Notes: generated by a model not told the origin, from the sequence alone. A stretch of 64,000 bases of DNA from Brachypterus glaber (GCA_958510825.1 OY294049.1:620001-684000); one strand, 5' to 3'. Numbered from the stretch's first letter, positions 1-10,347 are shown. Translations and numbers: made by a program.

Positions 1-20
1 TGAAAAATATTATTCCGCTT

Positions 21-38
21 CTATTATTATTATTATTA

Positions 39-103
<65 letters not shown>

Positions 104-137
104 GTATCATCATCATCATCATCATCATTGTTTTTAT

Positions 138-175
<38 letters not shown>
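21..175. repeat. Trinucleotide microsatellites (TTA)n, (CAT)n, (AAT)n
   Basis: Three adjacent trinucleotide tracts: an interrupted TTA run (about 21-104), a CAT run (about 107-128) and an AAT run (about 141-172). They lie in the H1-H2B intergenic spacer downstream of H2B. The same tracts recur at 12106-12260. No coding signal is seen between 173 and the H2B stem-loop, only AT-rich sequence with poly-T runs. Confidence 0.9.
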
Positions 176-592
176 TAATAATAATTATTGTTCGTTATTT
201 TGTAAATCATGATTATTATTTGCAAAACAAAAAAGTTAAAGTCCTACCATATTTGATTCAGGGAAACCGACTTTTAATAGAATTTTCGGAAAGATCGGTA
301 ATTTTAATAAAATTAATCGATTTTTTTTTTTTTACTGTCGATCTTTTCACTATCGATTCTTTTTTTTTCTTTGAATCGATCTTATAGAATCGCAAAAATT
401 CGGTAAAATCTTTTTTTTTAATTTTTCTTTTCTACGCCCAAATTTCTAGAGATTGGTTTGTACTGTACAATTATTAAAAATTAAAAAAAAATCGTAAAAA
501 GTCCAAACGATTTGCAAAAAAAAAAATTAATATTGGTATATGGTAGACTGATGATGACTGGGTAAATGCTTTTTTTTTTTTACAAAAATTGT

Positions 593-608
593 GGTTCTGA
601 AAAGAACC
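593..608 (-). terminator. Histone 3' stem-loop of H2B (unit 1)
   Basis: Reads on the minus strand as GGTTCTTTTCAGAACC: a 6-bp stem with a TTTC loop, the canonical metazoan histone mRNA 3'-end hairpin bound by SLBP. It lies 32 bp past the H2B stop. H4 and H3 carry the identical hairpin. Confidence 0.95.
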
Positions 609-640
609 GTTTTATGATTTATCAGCAGACACAGCACAGC

Positions 641-1012
641 TTATTTCGAGCTGGTGTATTTGGTCACGGCTTTCGTGCCTTCGCTGACGGCGTGCTTGGC
701 CAATTCACCGGGCAACAAAAGACGCACCGCAGTCTGGATTTCCCTACTGGTGATGGTCGATCTTTTGTTGTAGTGAGCCAAACGGGAAGCTTCGGCGGCG
801 ATTCTCTCGAAGATGTCGTTGACGAAGCTGTTCATGATGCTCATGGCTTTGCTCGAGATACCGGTGTCGGGATGTACTTGTTTCAACACTTTGTAAATGT
901 AGATTGCGTACGATTCCTTCCTCCTCTTCTTCTTTTTCTTGTCATTTTTGGAGATGTTTTTCTGGGCTTTTCCGGCCTTTTTGGCGGCCTTTCCGCTAGT
1001 CTTCGGTGGCAT
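641..1012 (-). CDS. H2B: Histone H2B (unit 1)
   Basis: Core histone H2B, 123 residues, partner of H2A in the nucleosome. The reading frame runs on to 1126, but I place the start at 1012, where the protein begins [12 protein letters not shown] as insect H2B does; the extra 38 upstream residues are leader read-through. Visible features are a basic Lys-rich tail, the histone fold from about residue 34 ([13 protein letters not shown]) and the C-terminal AVTKYTSSK with the conserved ubiquitination lysine. It ends in a canonical histone stem-loop. Only about 43 bp of the leader remain upstream: a retrotransposon is inserted at 1068-5912 and separates the ORF from the TATA-like sequence at 5926-5933. 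The protein is intact, but transcription from the native promoter is doubtful. Confidence 0.96.
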   Translation of the reverse strand: MPPKTSGKAAKKAGKAQKNISKNDKKKKKRRKESYAIYIYKVLKQVHPDTGISSKAMSIMNSFVNDIFERIAAEASRLAHYNKRSTITSREIQTAVRLLLPGELAKHAVSEGTKAVTKYTSSK

Positions 1013-1055
1013 TCTGTGTCGGTCGAATGCGATGTCGAAAGTAAAAAAAGAGGCA

Positions 1056-1067
1056 CCTTTGGGATCC
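1056..1067. repeat. Target-site duplication, left copy (12 bp)
   Basis: CCTTTGGGATCC, repeated exactly at 5913-5924 on the other side of the retroelement. The bases outside differ, so the duplication is 12 bp. It places the insertion in the H2B 5' leader, 44 bp upstream of the start codon. Confidence 0.9.
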
Positions 1068-1160
1068 ATCATCATCATCAATAGTTTGTTTGGGTCTTTA
1101 AGAGACAGGCGCAGCCTATGGCTCATTTATCTAATAAAATATTTAATCTGAATTGAAAGT

Positions 1161-1260
1161 TGGGGCAGTGAGTCTATGCTCACTGATGCGAGTTGCATCT
1201 GTCATAATTTGGGGGGAGTGAGTCTCTGCTCACTGATGCGAGTTGCATCTGTCATAATTT
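1161..1260. repeat. Two 50-bp tandem repeats with double hairpins in the element's 3' UTR
   Basis: 1161-1210 and 1211-1260 are near-identical. Each contains two adjacent hairpins: AGTGAG/CTCACT (for example 1167-1172 with 1179-1184) and GATGC/GCATC (1185-1189 with 1195-1199). A diverged third copy lies at about 1323-1368, with GTGAG/CTCAC and GATGC/GCATC again. In target-primed retrotransposition the 3' UTR is what the reverse transcriptase binds, so these are candidate recognition structures. Confidence 0.8.
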
Positions 1261-1384
1261 GGCGCTGTGGAGTGGGTGGGAGGGGGATGGGGAGGGATGT
1301 GATAGGGAGAGGAGGGATGTGCGGGAGGAGTGAGACTATCTCACTGATGCTGGGAATGCATCTGTCCTGTATTAGTGGGTACCA

Positions 1385-4132
1385 TTACTGGTTGAGGACG
1401 TTCTTGATCTTTTTGTGAGTGTTGTGTATTTCGTGATCGTAATCTAGAAAGTTTGAAATGAGGGGGTTTGGGTGATCTAAATTGTCTTGTATAAAAGACG
1501 TGCTGTAGCGGATGATTTCCGTTTTTAGGAGGGGCATTTCGAGATCTCTGTGTATCTGGTTGTTCCTCATGAACCAGGGGGCATCGAGGCATATTCTGAG
1601 TGCCTTGTTTTGGAAGGCCTGAAGTTTTGCTGAGAGCGTTTTGTTAAGGGTGATTTTATTCCAGGCTGGGGCTCCGTAAAGAAGTACCGGCTTTAGGGTT
1701 TGGTTGTAGAGAAGAAGTTTGTTTTTAATGGATAGGGGACTCTTTCTGCCTATTAAGGGATAGAGTTTGGAGAGGCGGCAATTTGCTATTTGGAGGGTGT
1801 TTTTGACGTGCTGATCCCACGTCAAGTTTTTGGAGATTGTAATGCCGAGGTATTTGGCATGGTTTTCCCAGTTAATGGGGTGGCCATTTATCTGAATGGG
1901 TTGGGGTGGGCCTCTTCTAATCCTAGAGATTAGGATGCCTTTGGTTTTATTGGCGTTTACTTTGATTTTCCATTTGGAGAACCATTTGATTAGGGCATCC
2001 ATTTGGCGCTGGAGGGCGATATGGATGCGCTGGGGGTTTCTGGCTTTTGCTAGGATGCCGGTGTCATCGGCGAACAGGGCTAGTTCAGTGCCCTGAGTTT
2101 TTGGAATATCTGCCGTAAAGAGGTTGTACAGAAGGGGGGATAGTGGGGAACCTTGTGGAACTCCAGCTCTGATGCGGCGGGTGTTGGACTTACAGTCGCC
2201 TATTTTTATCTGAAAATCTCTGCCTTTGAGGAAGGAGGCTATGAGTTTGGTGATGCCTGGGGGGAGGCCGAGAAAGTGGAGTTTGGCTACAAGACCTTTG
2301 TGCCAAACCTTATCGAAGGCTTTTGCGATGTCCAGGAGGATCAGTCCCGCGGCTTCGCGCCTATTTAGTCCGTCCGTTACAGAGTCTACCAGGCGAGCTA
2401 CCTGGTGGACTGTGGAGTGTCTGCTTCGGAAGCCGAATTGCTCATTTGGAAGGAGATTTAGTTCTTCAACTAGAGTTTGAAGTCTGGTTAGTATGACTTT
2501 CTCGGCTATTTTGCCTAGGGAGGAAAGGAGGCTTATGGGGCGGTAGCTTTCAGCAAAAGTTGGATTTTGTCCGGGTTTTTTGATTACTATTACGTCTGCG
2601 TTTTTCCAGGGCTTTGGAAAGTGGCGCAGTCTGAGCATTGCGTTAACAATGTTAACGATTTCCATAATGGTTTTCCGGGGGAGTATTTTAAGAATTTTAT
2701 TCGGTATTTGGTCGGGACCGGGGGCTTTCCTTTTTGGGAGATTTTTGATGATGCGTTTGATTTCCTCGGGGGATGTGGGGGTGATAATGTCGTTTTCAAC
2801 TTGGTTAGTGACTCTATTATAGATGTGGTTTATGTCTCTTTCATGCATGAGTTGCTCGTAGTTCTCGTCGTCCGAGTCGGGCTCGGAGTCGGTCTCTGAT
2901 TCGGAGTCGGAGTCGGGGGGGATTGGAGGGTTTGGTTGAAATTGTTTCCGCATTGCGTCAGCAAATGCTTCGGCTTTTTCGGGGGTGGAGTAGACGACTC
3001 CTCTTTCGCCGTGAATTGGGGGCATGCCTCGTTGGTGGTCGAGGGATAGGGTTTTGGCCATTCTCCAAAGTGATCTATCCTGGGGGTTGAGTGACTTTAT
3101 TTTTCCCTCCCAGCGGGAATTTGCTAGTACGTTTAGTCGGTCTTTGACTTCCTGGGTAAGTCTGTTTGCTTCGCGTTTGATATGGGGGTCTTGGAGGGTG
3201 CGTGCACGACGAAGAAGTCGGTTTTTCTCTCTGATTAAGTCTTTGAGATCTCGGGGGAGGTCCTGTGGGTTTTGGATATCTACTTTTTTGATTAATTTGG
3301 CGCTGTCCATTGCGGATTTTATGGTATTGGTGAGGGTGGTTACTGCAATATCTAGTTCTTGGACGGAATTTATTGAATTGATTTTGGTGTTGCTTTCTAG
3401 GAGTTCGGATATATAGGAGAAGTTGTAAACGGTTTTTTTGGTGTGGTTTGCGGTTGGTATGCCTCCTGCCGTGATAATGATTGGAAGGTGGTCGGAGCTT
3501 AGTTCGTGTCTTAGTTCGATGTTAATGTTTAGTGTCGTGTTTTTATACAAAACGATGTCAAGGATATCAGGAAGGCCGTGGCCATAGTGGGTTGGGGAAT
3601 CGGGTGCGGTAACCATTATATGGTTACGTTGTAATATTTCGTAAAGCCTACGGCCGTTGGCCGTAGTTGTTCTAGAGTGCCAAAGGGCGTGTTTGCAATT
3701 CAAGTCTCCGGCTAGGATTGTTGGATGATTGTCGTTAAAGTAGCCTTCGAAGTCGGCGGGTCTGACCTCCTTATTTGGGGGTTTGTAGAGGGACACGATC
3801 CTGAATTTGGAATTGTCGTGCATGTTGACGAATATGGAGGTAGTTTCGACTTGGTCGCTTTGTGTGGGGGGCGCATGAAGAAGATCGTGAGATATGTGTT
3901 TTTTGATATAGATTGCTGTGCCTCCTTTGCGGTCCTGGAGTCTATCGTTACGGTAGCAGGAATAGTTGGGTATGGTACCCCTATGATGTGGTTTAAGACC
4001 AGTCTCTTGGATGAGGGCTATATCTATTTGATTTTCGTGTAGAAATTCTATGAGTTCCGGTTTTTTTGAATTGAGGCTATCAGCGTTCCAGGTGACTATT
4101 TTAAGGGCTCTGGGTTTTGTTTGTCTAGACAT
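1385..4132 (-). CDS. Jockey-like ORF2: AP endonuclease and reverse transcriptase (unit 1)
   Basis: 915 residues, apparently intact. The N-terminal APE-type endonuclease shows WNADSL near the start, IQETG, GDLNCKH (about residue 140) and SSDHLP (about 210), matching the catalytic Asn, Glu, Asp/Asn and Asp-His positions. An acidic Asp/Glu/Ser-rich linker precedes the reverse transcriptase. The RT shows KAPGPDQIP, YRPISLLSSL, FGFRSRHST, LDIAKAFDKVW (about 600), AGVPQGSPLSP (about 655) and LFADDTG (about 687), so the metal-binding aspartates are present. The C-terminus is typical of Jockey ORF2, with no RNase H. Its ATG overlaps the ORF1 stop (ATGTCTAG, 4125-4132), a layout known for termination-reinitiation in other non-LTR elements. 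Confidence 0.95.
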   Translation of the reverse strand: MSRQTKPRALKIVTWNADSLNSKKPELIEFLHENQIDIALIQETGLKPHHRGTIPNYSCYRNDRLQDRKGGTAIYIKKHISHDLLHAPPTQSDQVETTSIFVNMHDNSKFRIVSLYKPPNKEVRPADFEGYFNDNHPTILAGDLNCKHALWHSRTTTANGRRLYEILQRNHIMVTAPDSPTHYGHGLPDILDIVLYKNTTLNINIELRHELSSDHLPIIITAGGIPTANHTKKTVYNFSYISELLESNTKINSINSVQELDIAVTTLTNTIKSAMDSAKLIKKVDIQNPQDLPRDLKDLIREKNRLLRRARTLQDPHIKREANRLTQEVKDRLNVLANSRWEGKIKSLNPQDRSLWRMAKTLSLDHQRGMPPIHGERGVVYSTPEKAEAFADAMRKQFQPNPPIPPDSDSESETDSEPDSDDENYEQLMHERDINHIYNRVTNQVENDIITPTSPEEIKRIIKNLPKRKAPGPDQIPNKILKILPRKTIMEIVNIVNAMLRLRHFPKPWKNADVIVIKKPGQNPTFAESYRPISLLSSLGKIAEKVILTRLQTLVEELNLLPNEQFGFRSRHSTVHQVARLVDSVTDGLNRREAAGLILLDIAKAFDKVWHKGLVAKLHFLGLPPGITKLIASFLKGRDFQIKIGDCKSNTRRIRAGVPQGSPLSPLLYNLFTADIPKTQGTELALFADDTGILAKARNPQRIHIALQRQMDALIKWFSKWKIKVNANKTKGILISRIRRGPPQPIQINGHPINWENHAKYLGITISKNLTWDQHVKNTLQIANCRLSKLYPLIGRKSPLSIKNKLLLYNQTLKPVLLYGAPAWNKITLNKTLSAKLQAFQNKALRICLDAPWFMRNNQIHRDLEMPLLKTEIIRYSTSFIQDNLDHPNPLISNFLDYDHEIHNTHKKIKNVLNQ

Positions 4133-5591
4133 TTTGGGGGCCTAGATTGGGTAATTGAAGGGAGCCAAAAGCCTGCATGAAGCTGGCGAATTCTTGCATG
4201 AAGGTGTGGATTTTTGAAATTTGGGATTGATCAAAAATATTGGGGGGATTTGCACTGGGACCTGGGGCTGCCTTGGGTTGTTGTGGGGTGGCGGCGTTGG
4301 TTGCCTTTTGGGCGTAGGAGATGCCCGGGGTGAATTTTTGGGTTGGGGGTGTGACCCTTGTACGGGTTGGAGCGATGTTTGATGGGTGTTTGGGGCATTT
4401 ATGATAGTTTGCCGTGTGGGGGCCCAGGCAGTTGGCGCATTTTGCGTCCGTGTGACGGGGTTTTTCACACTTTGTTGTGTGGTGGTCTTGTGCGCATTTT
4501 ACGCATTTGGCCGGGGCGTTGCAATTGGCCTGGGAGTGGCCGAAGAGTTGGCATTTGTGACATTGCCTGAATTTGGGTTTATAGGTCTGGCTTTCGACCT
4601 TTATGACTAGGTGTAGAAGCCTAGTCTCTTTAAATATGGGGTGCTGTTGTCCTGTCACCTTGGGAAGGATGACTAGGATCAGGGGCATGGGGGTCTTGTC
4701 TTTAGTGCGCGTCATTCTCGCGACTGACGTGGGGAGGTAGCCACGCTCGATAAGAGCGGCTTGGACGTCTGCGACGTCTATCTGGGTGGGGATTCCCCGG
4801 ATTACGGCGTGGATTGCCTTGTCCTCCGGGAGGGTAAAACTATGATAGGGAATTTTTTCGGTGTCTAAGTGCCTAGTGACTTTGCGGAAGTCGTCACTGG
4901 TCTGGGTGCGAATTTGCACTCCTTCGGAGGTATTTTTCGCGTGGAGGATGTTTACTTTTTGGGAGTTGAAGTGGCGGGACAAGGCTAGCCATTTTTCAGG
5001 GGCTCGAATGATGATGGGGGGGATTTTGGGGGTTTTGTGGGCTTCCTGGTCGGGGGGGGTTCCTGGGCCAGTAGCTTGGGTTTTTGGGTTTACAGGGGCC
5101 GTAACGGGGGGTTGGGGCCCTGAGCCGGAGGGGTTAGCGACTTCTTCGGAGGCAGTCGCTTTGCCGGGGGTTTTTTGGGTCTTAGCGGGTTTTTCTTCTA
5201 GGTCTGAATTTAATTTGTGTTTCCTTCTGCGCCGGTTTAAGCGCTTGCGCGGGGAGGCAAGGGGGGACCGGACTGAGTCCGAATCAGTCTCTACTACGGA
5301 CATGTCCGTTTCGAAATGATCGGGGGCATCGGAGAGCTCTTGGGTGGGAGTTTGGGTTTTTTGGGATAAGAGTGTCCCTATTTGAGAGGAGAGGCGGGAA
5401 ATTTCCTCGCGGAGTCCATTGATGGTCTCGTTTGCGGTGGCTAGTTGTGTCTGAAGGAATACGAGCTGATTTTTATGTGATTCAGCCTGGATTTTATAGT
5501 GCTCTGTCTGGGCCTTGATTTGATCTTGGAAGTAGTCTGACATTTGTTGGTTCGGGAAGTTTGCCATGGTGGCGTCGATATTTTCAGCCAT
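4125..5591 (-). CDS. Jockey-like ORF1: gag-like RNA-binding protein (unit 1)
   Basis: 488 residues. After a short N-terminus comes a predicted coiled coil (about residues 20-75, Gln/Glu/Leu-rich), then an acidic Ser-rich stretch, a basic cluster (RKRLNRRRRKHK) and a Pro-rich linker. An RRM-like/PRE_C2HC-type region follows (about 195-330). Cysteine-histidine knuckles follow at about 340-400 (CHKCQLFGHSQANC, CVKCAQDHHTTKC, CANCLGPHTANYHKC). This is the standard domain order of Jockey-clade ORF1, which packages element RNA. It starts with a true ATG at 5591 after a 321-bp leader. Confidence 0.93.
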   Translation of the reverse strand: MAENIDATMANFPNQQMSDYFQDQIKAQTEHYKIQAESHKNQLVFLQTQLATANETINGLREEISRLSSQIGTLLSQKTQTPTQELSDAPDHFETDMSVVETDSDSVRSPLASPRKRLNRRRRKHKLNSDLEEKPAKTQKTPGKATASEEVANPSGSGPQPPVTAPVNPKTQATGPGTPPDQEAHKTPKIPPIIIRAPEKWLALSRHFNSQKVNILHAKNTSEGVQIRTQTSDDFRKVTRHLDTEKIPYHSFTLPEDKAIHAVIRGIPTQIDVADVQAALIERGYLPTSVARMTRTKDKTPMPLILVILPKVTGQQHPIFKETRLLHLVIKVESQTYKPKFRQCHKCQLFGHSQANCNAPAKCVKCAQDHHTTKCEKPRHTDAKCANCLGPHTANYHKCPKHPSNIAPTRTRVTPPTQKFTPGISYAQKATNAATPQQPKAAPGPSANPPNIFDQSQISKIHTFMQEFASFMQAFGSLQLPNLGPQNV

Positions 5592-5912
5592 AGTGGTTTT
5601 TGAATTTCGAAGGGAAAAAATAGAAGTAGTGTTCTCGGGGGCCTGGGTGGCCCCGGGCGGGGGGGGGGTGTAGTGTTAAGCACTAATTGTTAGTGGTTGG
5701 GGTCTCAGGGAACCTTTAACACACCAAACCGCCAGCCTCAGCGGTTCGTGGGAATTGGCTTAAGTCCACAGTGTGAAAAGGGCTGCAACACTTAGCAAGC
5801 AAGCTTACAAGTGAGCATATGTTAGTTAGAATAATTATATACCAAAATAATCTTACTCAATGGAAATCTGCTGGGCGACGTCTGACCTCTTCACTGTCAC
5901 TCACTCGACTCT

Positions 5913-5924
5913 CCTTTGGGATCC
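5913..5924. repeat. Target-site duplication, right copy (12 bp)
   Basis: CCTTTGGGATCC, matching 1056-1067. It lies just downstream, in the H2B sense, of the TATA-like element at 5926-5933. Confidence 0.9.
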
Positions 5925-5925
5925 G

Positions 5926-5933
5926 TTTTAAAC
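5926..5933 (-). promoter_or_regulatory. Candidate H2B TATA element, now cut off from H2B
   Basis: TTTAAAAC on the minus strand (within GTTTAAAACGG). In the unoccupied site it would sit about 60 bp upstream of the H2B ATG, similar to the spacing of the H1 and H3 TATA boxes from their ATGs. The retroelement now puts 4.86 kb between them. The assignment as TATA is inference. Confidence 0.5.
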
Positions 5934-5996
5934 GCTCGCATCTAACATGGCCACGCCCCCGAACTATCGGTCTCGGGGATTGGTGGGGTTAGAGTC

Positions 5997-6004
5997 GATA
6001 AATA
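5997..6004 (+). promoter_or_regulatory. H2A TATA-like box
   Basis: GATAAATA followed by GG, 79 bp upstream of the H2A ATG. The H4 promoter has the same ATAAATAGG element, which supports it being real. Confidence 0.65.
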
Positions 6005-6076
6005 GGAGGTCGAATAAAATTTTGGCCATATTATCATTAACATTTGCTCGTGTAAGGTGTTACTGAACTAAACTAA

Positions 6077-6457
<381 letters not shown>

Positions 6458-6506
6458 ACTGTTGGAGAATCATCATCAAAAAAAAAAACACACAACAGCA
6501 TAGAAC

Positions 6507-6522
6507 GGCCCTTCTCAGGGCC
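6507..6522 (+). terminator. Histone 3' stem-loop of H2A (unit 1), variant loop
   Basis: GGCCCTTCTCAGGGCC: a perfect 6-bp stem, but the loop is TCTC where the other histone genes here have TTTC. Confidence 0.9.
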
Positions 6523-6592
6523 ACAATTTGTTTACTGTATAAAAAGAATTTACTGCTTCCGTAGTGTGTTGTTCAAGTGTAGTAGGTATATG

Positions 6593-6900
6593 CCGTACAT
6601 ACGGTACACTTAGTGTGTGAGTGATGTCACGAATATCGGTGACGTACGTCCACTCGGTAGTGTTTGATTTGGACTGTTTACCGTAACACACGGTAATTAC
6701 TGTTTGTCTGCCACCGTACATACGGTGTTTGTTGTGCACAAAGATATAGTATTCACGGTACTTGGTTTTATGGATATTTACCGTACACACGGCACTTGGT
6801 AGTGTTCACCGTACACACGGTGAGGTGATTAGTGTCTAACACCGTACGTACGTCAGTACGGTGTTTTTTCACGAATATAGTGTTCACCGTACACACGGTA
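6593..6900. repeat. Cluster of seven CCGTAC-ACGG palindromes between H2A and 5S
   Basis: Short near-palindromes built on CACCGTACACACGGTG lie at 6593-6604, 6678-6696, 6712-6727, 6781-6792, 6807-6822, 6838-6864 (extended 10-bp stem AACACCGTAC/GTACGGTGTT) and 6885-6900. Spacing is irregular (about 15-85 bp), unlike a satellite. Half sites (CACGGTACTTGG) also occur. The role is unknown; dimeric-protein binding sites or a decayed inverted-repeat array are possible. The cluster recurs at 18678-18985. Confidence 0.85.
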
Positions 6901-7404
6901 CTTTTTTTTGTGTTTGTAAGTGCTTGCCAGAAGTGATTGATAAGAAGTCACAAGCAAGTCCAAACGAGCCGAATAGGTGCCGCCTCTTCGAGGTGAGTCT
7001 TAGATATAAGGATGCACGTCGAACGAACTGGTATCTAGAAGAACTAAAAAAAAAAATACCGCCGCCAACAAAATAGTGCTTTCCCCTGTTAAATCAAAAA
7101 CGAAAACTTTGTTTTTTTTTAAAAAAAGCCTACAACTTTGGATAATCAATCAACCTATGTTCAAAATTTCAAGTCTTTAGCCCGAAGCGTTCTTGAGTTC
7201 TCGTGGTCACAAATTTCCCGGACACACAGACAGACAGAATTTTTTTGTAATTTTACGGAAATCATATTTTTTTGGATATAAAAACTCCGGAAACGTAAAA
7301 AAAAGCGTTAAATTTTTTTTTCGAAATTGATCGGCAGTCGACCTGTTAAGACATCTCCTTTCGTTCTTCTTCAATTACAATCCAACTCGAAATTTGAAGA
7401 AAAA

Positions 7405-7440
<36 letters not shown>

Positions 7441-7593
7441 GGACTTTTTCGTTCCAAACGAAAATTGATAGAAAAAAAAAATTGAAAAAAAAAATTCGAA
7501 AAAATTTTTTTTTAAACCATCGATTATTATTGTGCCGCACCCCAAATCGGACCCGCGGAATCCGCGACTTTTTTTTGACTTTCTGATTTTTAC
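6901..7593. other. H2A-5S spacer
   Basis: No gene is recognised. The region is AT-rich with long A/T homopolymers, including a 27-A run at 7410-7436. That run is where similarity with unit 2 ends (19495-19526 there). Confidence 0.7.
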
Positions 7594-7713
7594 GGCAACG
7601 ACCATACCACTTTGAGAATGCCAGTTCTCGTCCGATCACTGAAGCCAAGCAAAGTCGGGCGCGGTTAGTACTTGGATGGGTGACCGCTTGGGAACACCGC
7701 GTGCCGTTGCCCC
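7594..7713 (+). rRNA. 5S rRNA: 5S ribosomal RNA gene inside the histone unit
   Basis: Recognised from the conserved 5S sequence. GGCAACGACCATACCAC at the 5' end pairs with CGTTGCC at 7705-7711 to close helix I. CTCGTCCGATCACTGAAG and the internal control region follow: a box-A-like AAGCCAAGCAAAGTCGGGC around 7642-7660, an intermediate element GGATGGGTG, and box C ACCGCTTGGGAACACC. A T6 pol III terminator lies at 7714-7719. The length of about 118-120 nt matches animal 5S. Promoter boxes and terminator are intact, so it is a plausible functional gene. It shares the + strand with H2A and H3. Unit 2 is cut before this point, so its 5S copy is not in the window. Confidence 0.95.
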
Positions 7714-7719
7714 TTTTTT
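7714..7719 (+). terminator. Pol III terminator of the 5S gene
   Basis: TTTTTT directly after the 5S 3' end, the standard RNA polymerase III stop. Confidence 0.85.
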
Positions 7720-7983
7720 GTTTTCGTTTGGACGTTTTTTTTTTTTGCGAAGATTCTTGCATTACAGCCGGTCAGAGCATGCATCATCCCCTGATTTGGA
7801 ATTCCCTCTAATCGGATTTTAATTCTCGCATTTCTCGATTTATCCATATTACGTAGGTACTGATGTAAAATGTCAACAGAGGTAGGTACATACACTCGTA
7901 CACATTTATTTTATTTTATACGGCTGAAATTAAACAAAACATTGGGCAAGGGTAAATTCCTTTTCTCTGATGAGAGAACTTGT

Positions 7984-7999
7984 GGTTCTGAAAAGAACC
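7984..7999 (-). terminator. Histone 3' stem-loop of H4
   Basis: Minus-strand GGTTCTTTTCAGAACC, 37 bp past the H4 stop, identical to the H2B hairpin. Confidence 0.95.
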
Positions 8000-8036
8000 G
8001 TTTTTCTTTGTGTTTTCGTTTTTGTCAACGTTGGTT

Positions 8037-8354
<318 letters not shown>

Positions 8355-8434
8355 CTATCAAGAAGCAAAGCAACAAATGTGACTAAACTCGAATCGAAGC
8401 AGCTAAACTGTGTGAACTTTCTGTGGAAAATGTG

Positions 8435-8445
8435 CCTATTTATTG
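8435..8445 (-). promoter_or_regulatory. H4 TATA-like box
   Basis: CAATAAATAGG on the minus strand, about 87 bp upstream of the H4 ATG. It shares ATAAATAGG with the H2A promoter. Confidence 0.65.
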
Positions 8446-8481
8446 ACTTTCGGTGGACTCCGCCTCTCCGGTTTCCCCGAA

Positions 8482-8520
8482 CCAATCGGAGCGATGTACG
8501 GTTGGCTGTAGTTTATAAAG
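8482..8520 (+). promoter_or_regulatory. H3 promoter: CCAAT and TATA boxes
   Basis: CCAAT at 8482-8486 and TTATAAAG at 8513-8520, the latter 64 bp upstream of the H3 ATG. Spacing and order are those of a standard replication-dependent histone promoter. Confidence 0.75.
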
Positions 8521-8571
8521 ATAGAGCGTCCTCTCTGCTGGCATTATTTTCAGTTCAACTTCGTTGTGTGA

Positions 8572-8994
<423 letters not shown>

Positions 8995-9048
8995 TTTAGT
9001 TGCGTTTCTTTAGGGTCGTCCAGTCGACAAAATCACAACAAAAAAAAC

Positions 9049-9064
9049 GGTTCTTTTCAGAACC
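9049..9064 (+). terminator. Histone 3' stem-loop of H3
   Basis: GGTTCTTTTCAGAACC on the plus strand, 6-bp stem and TTTC loop. Confidence 0.95.
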
Positions 9065-10331
<1,267 letters not shown>

Positions 10332-10347
10332 GGCCCTGAAAAGGGCC
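10332..10347 (-). terminator. Histone 3' stem-loop of H1
   Basis: Minus-strand GGCCCTTTTCAGGGCC, 60 bp past the H1 stop. The stem bases match the H2A hairpin and the loop is the canonical TTTC. Confidence 0.95.

Larger units (their letters stand above)
1068..5912 (-). mobile_element. Full-length Jockey-clade non-LTR retrotransposon in the H2B leader (unit 1)
   Basis: A 4,845-bp element on the minus strand bounded by a 12-bp target duplication. It has a 321-bp 5' UTR (5592-5912), ORF1 (gag-like, zinc knuckles), ORF2 (AP endonuclease plus reverse transcriptase, no RNase H), and a 3' UTR with tandem hairpins. It ends in a short GAT-type trinucleotide tail (1068-1080) and not in poly(A). The start has an AGACGTC about 30 bases in, resembling the downstream promoter element of Jockey-type internal promoters; this is inference. 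Jockey assignment rests on the paired gag-like ORF1, the absence of RNase H and the ORF2 C-terminus (PWFMRNNQIHRDL type). Both ORFs are open, so insertion was recent or the copy is homogenised by concerted evolution. Confidence 0.93.

Noticed and set aside
566..1084. 172-residue plus-strand frame opposite H2B (also 12651-13169)
   Set aside because: Antisense shadow of H2B; it has no independent start context and the minus strand encodes a canonical histone.
7346..7762. 138-residue minus-strand frame over the 5S gene
   Set aside because: Reads through poly-Lys/Phe homopolymers and the antisense of 5S rRNA; no protein family.
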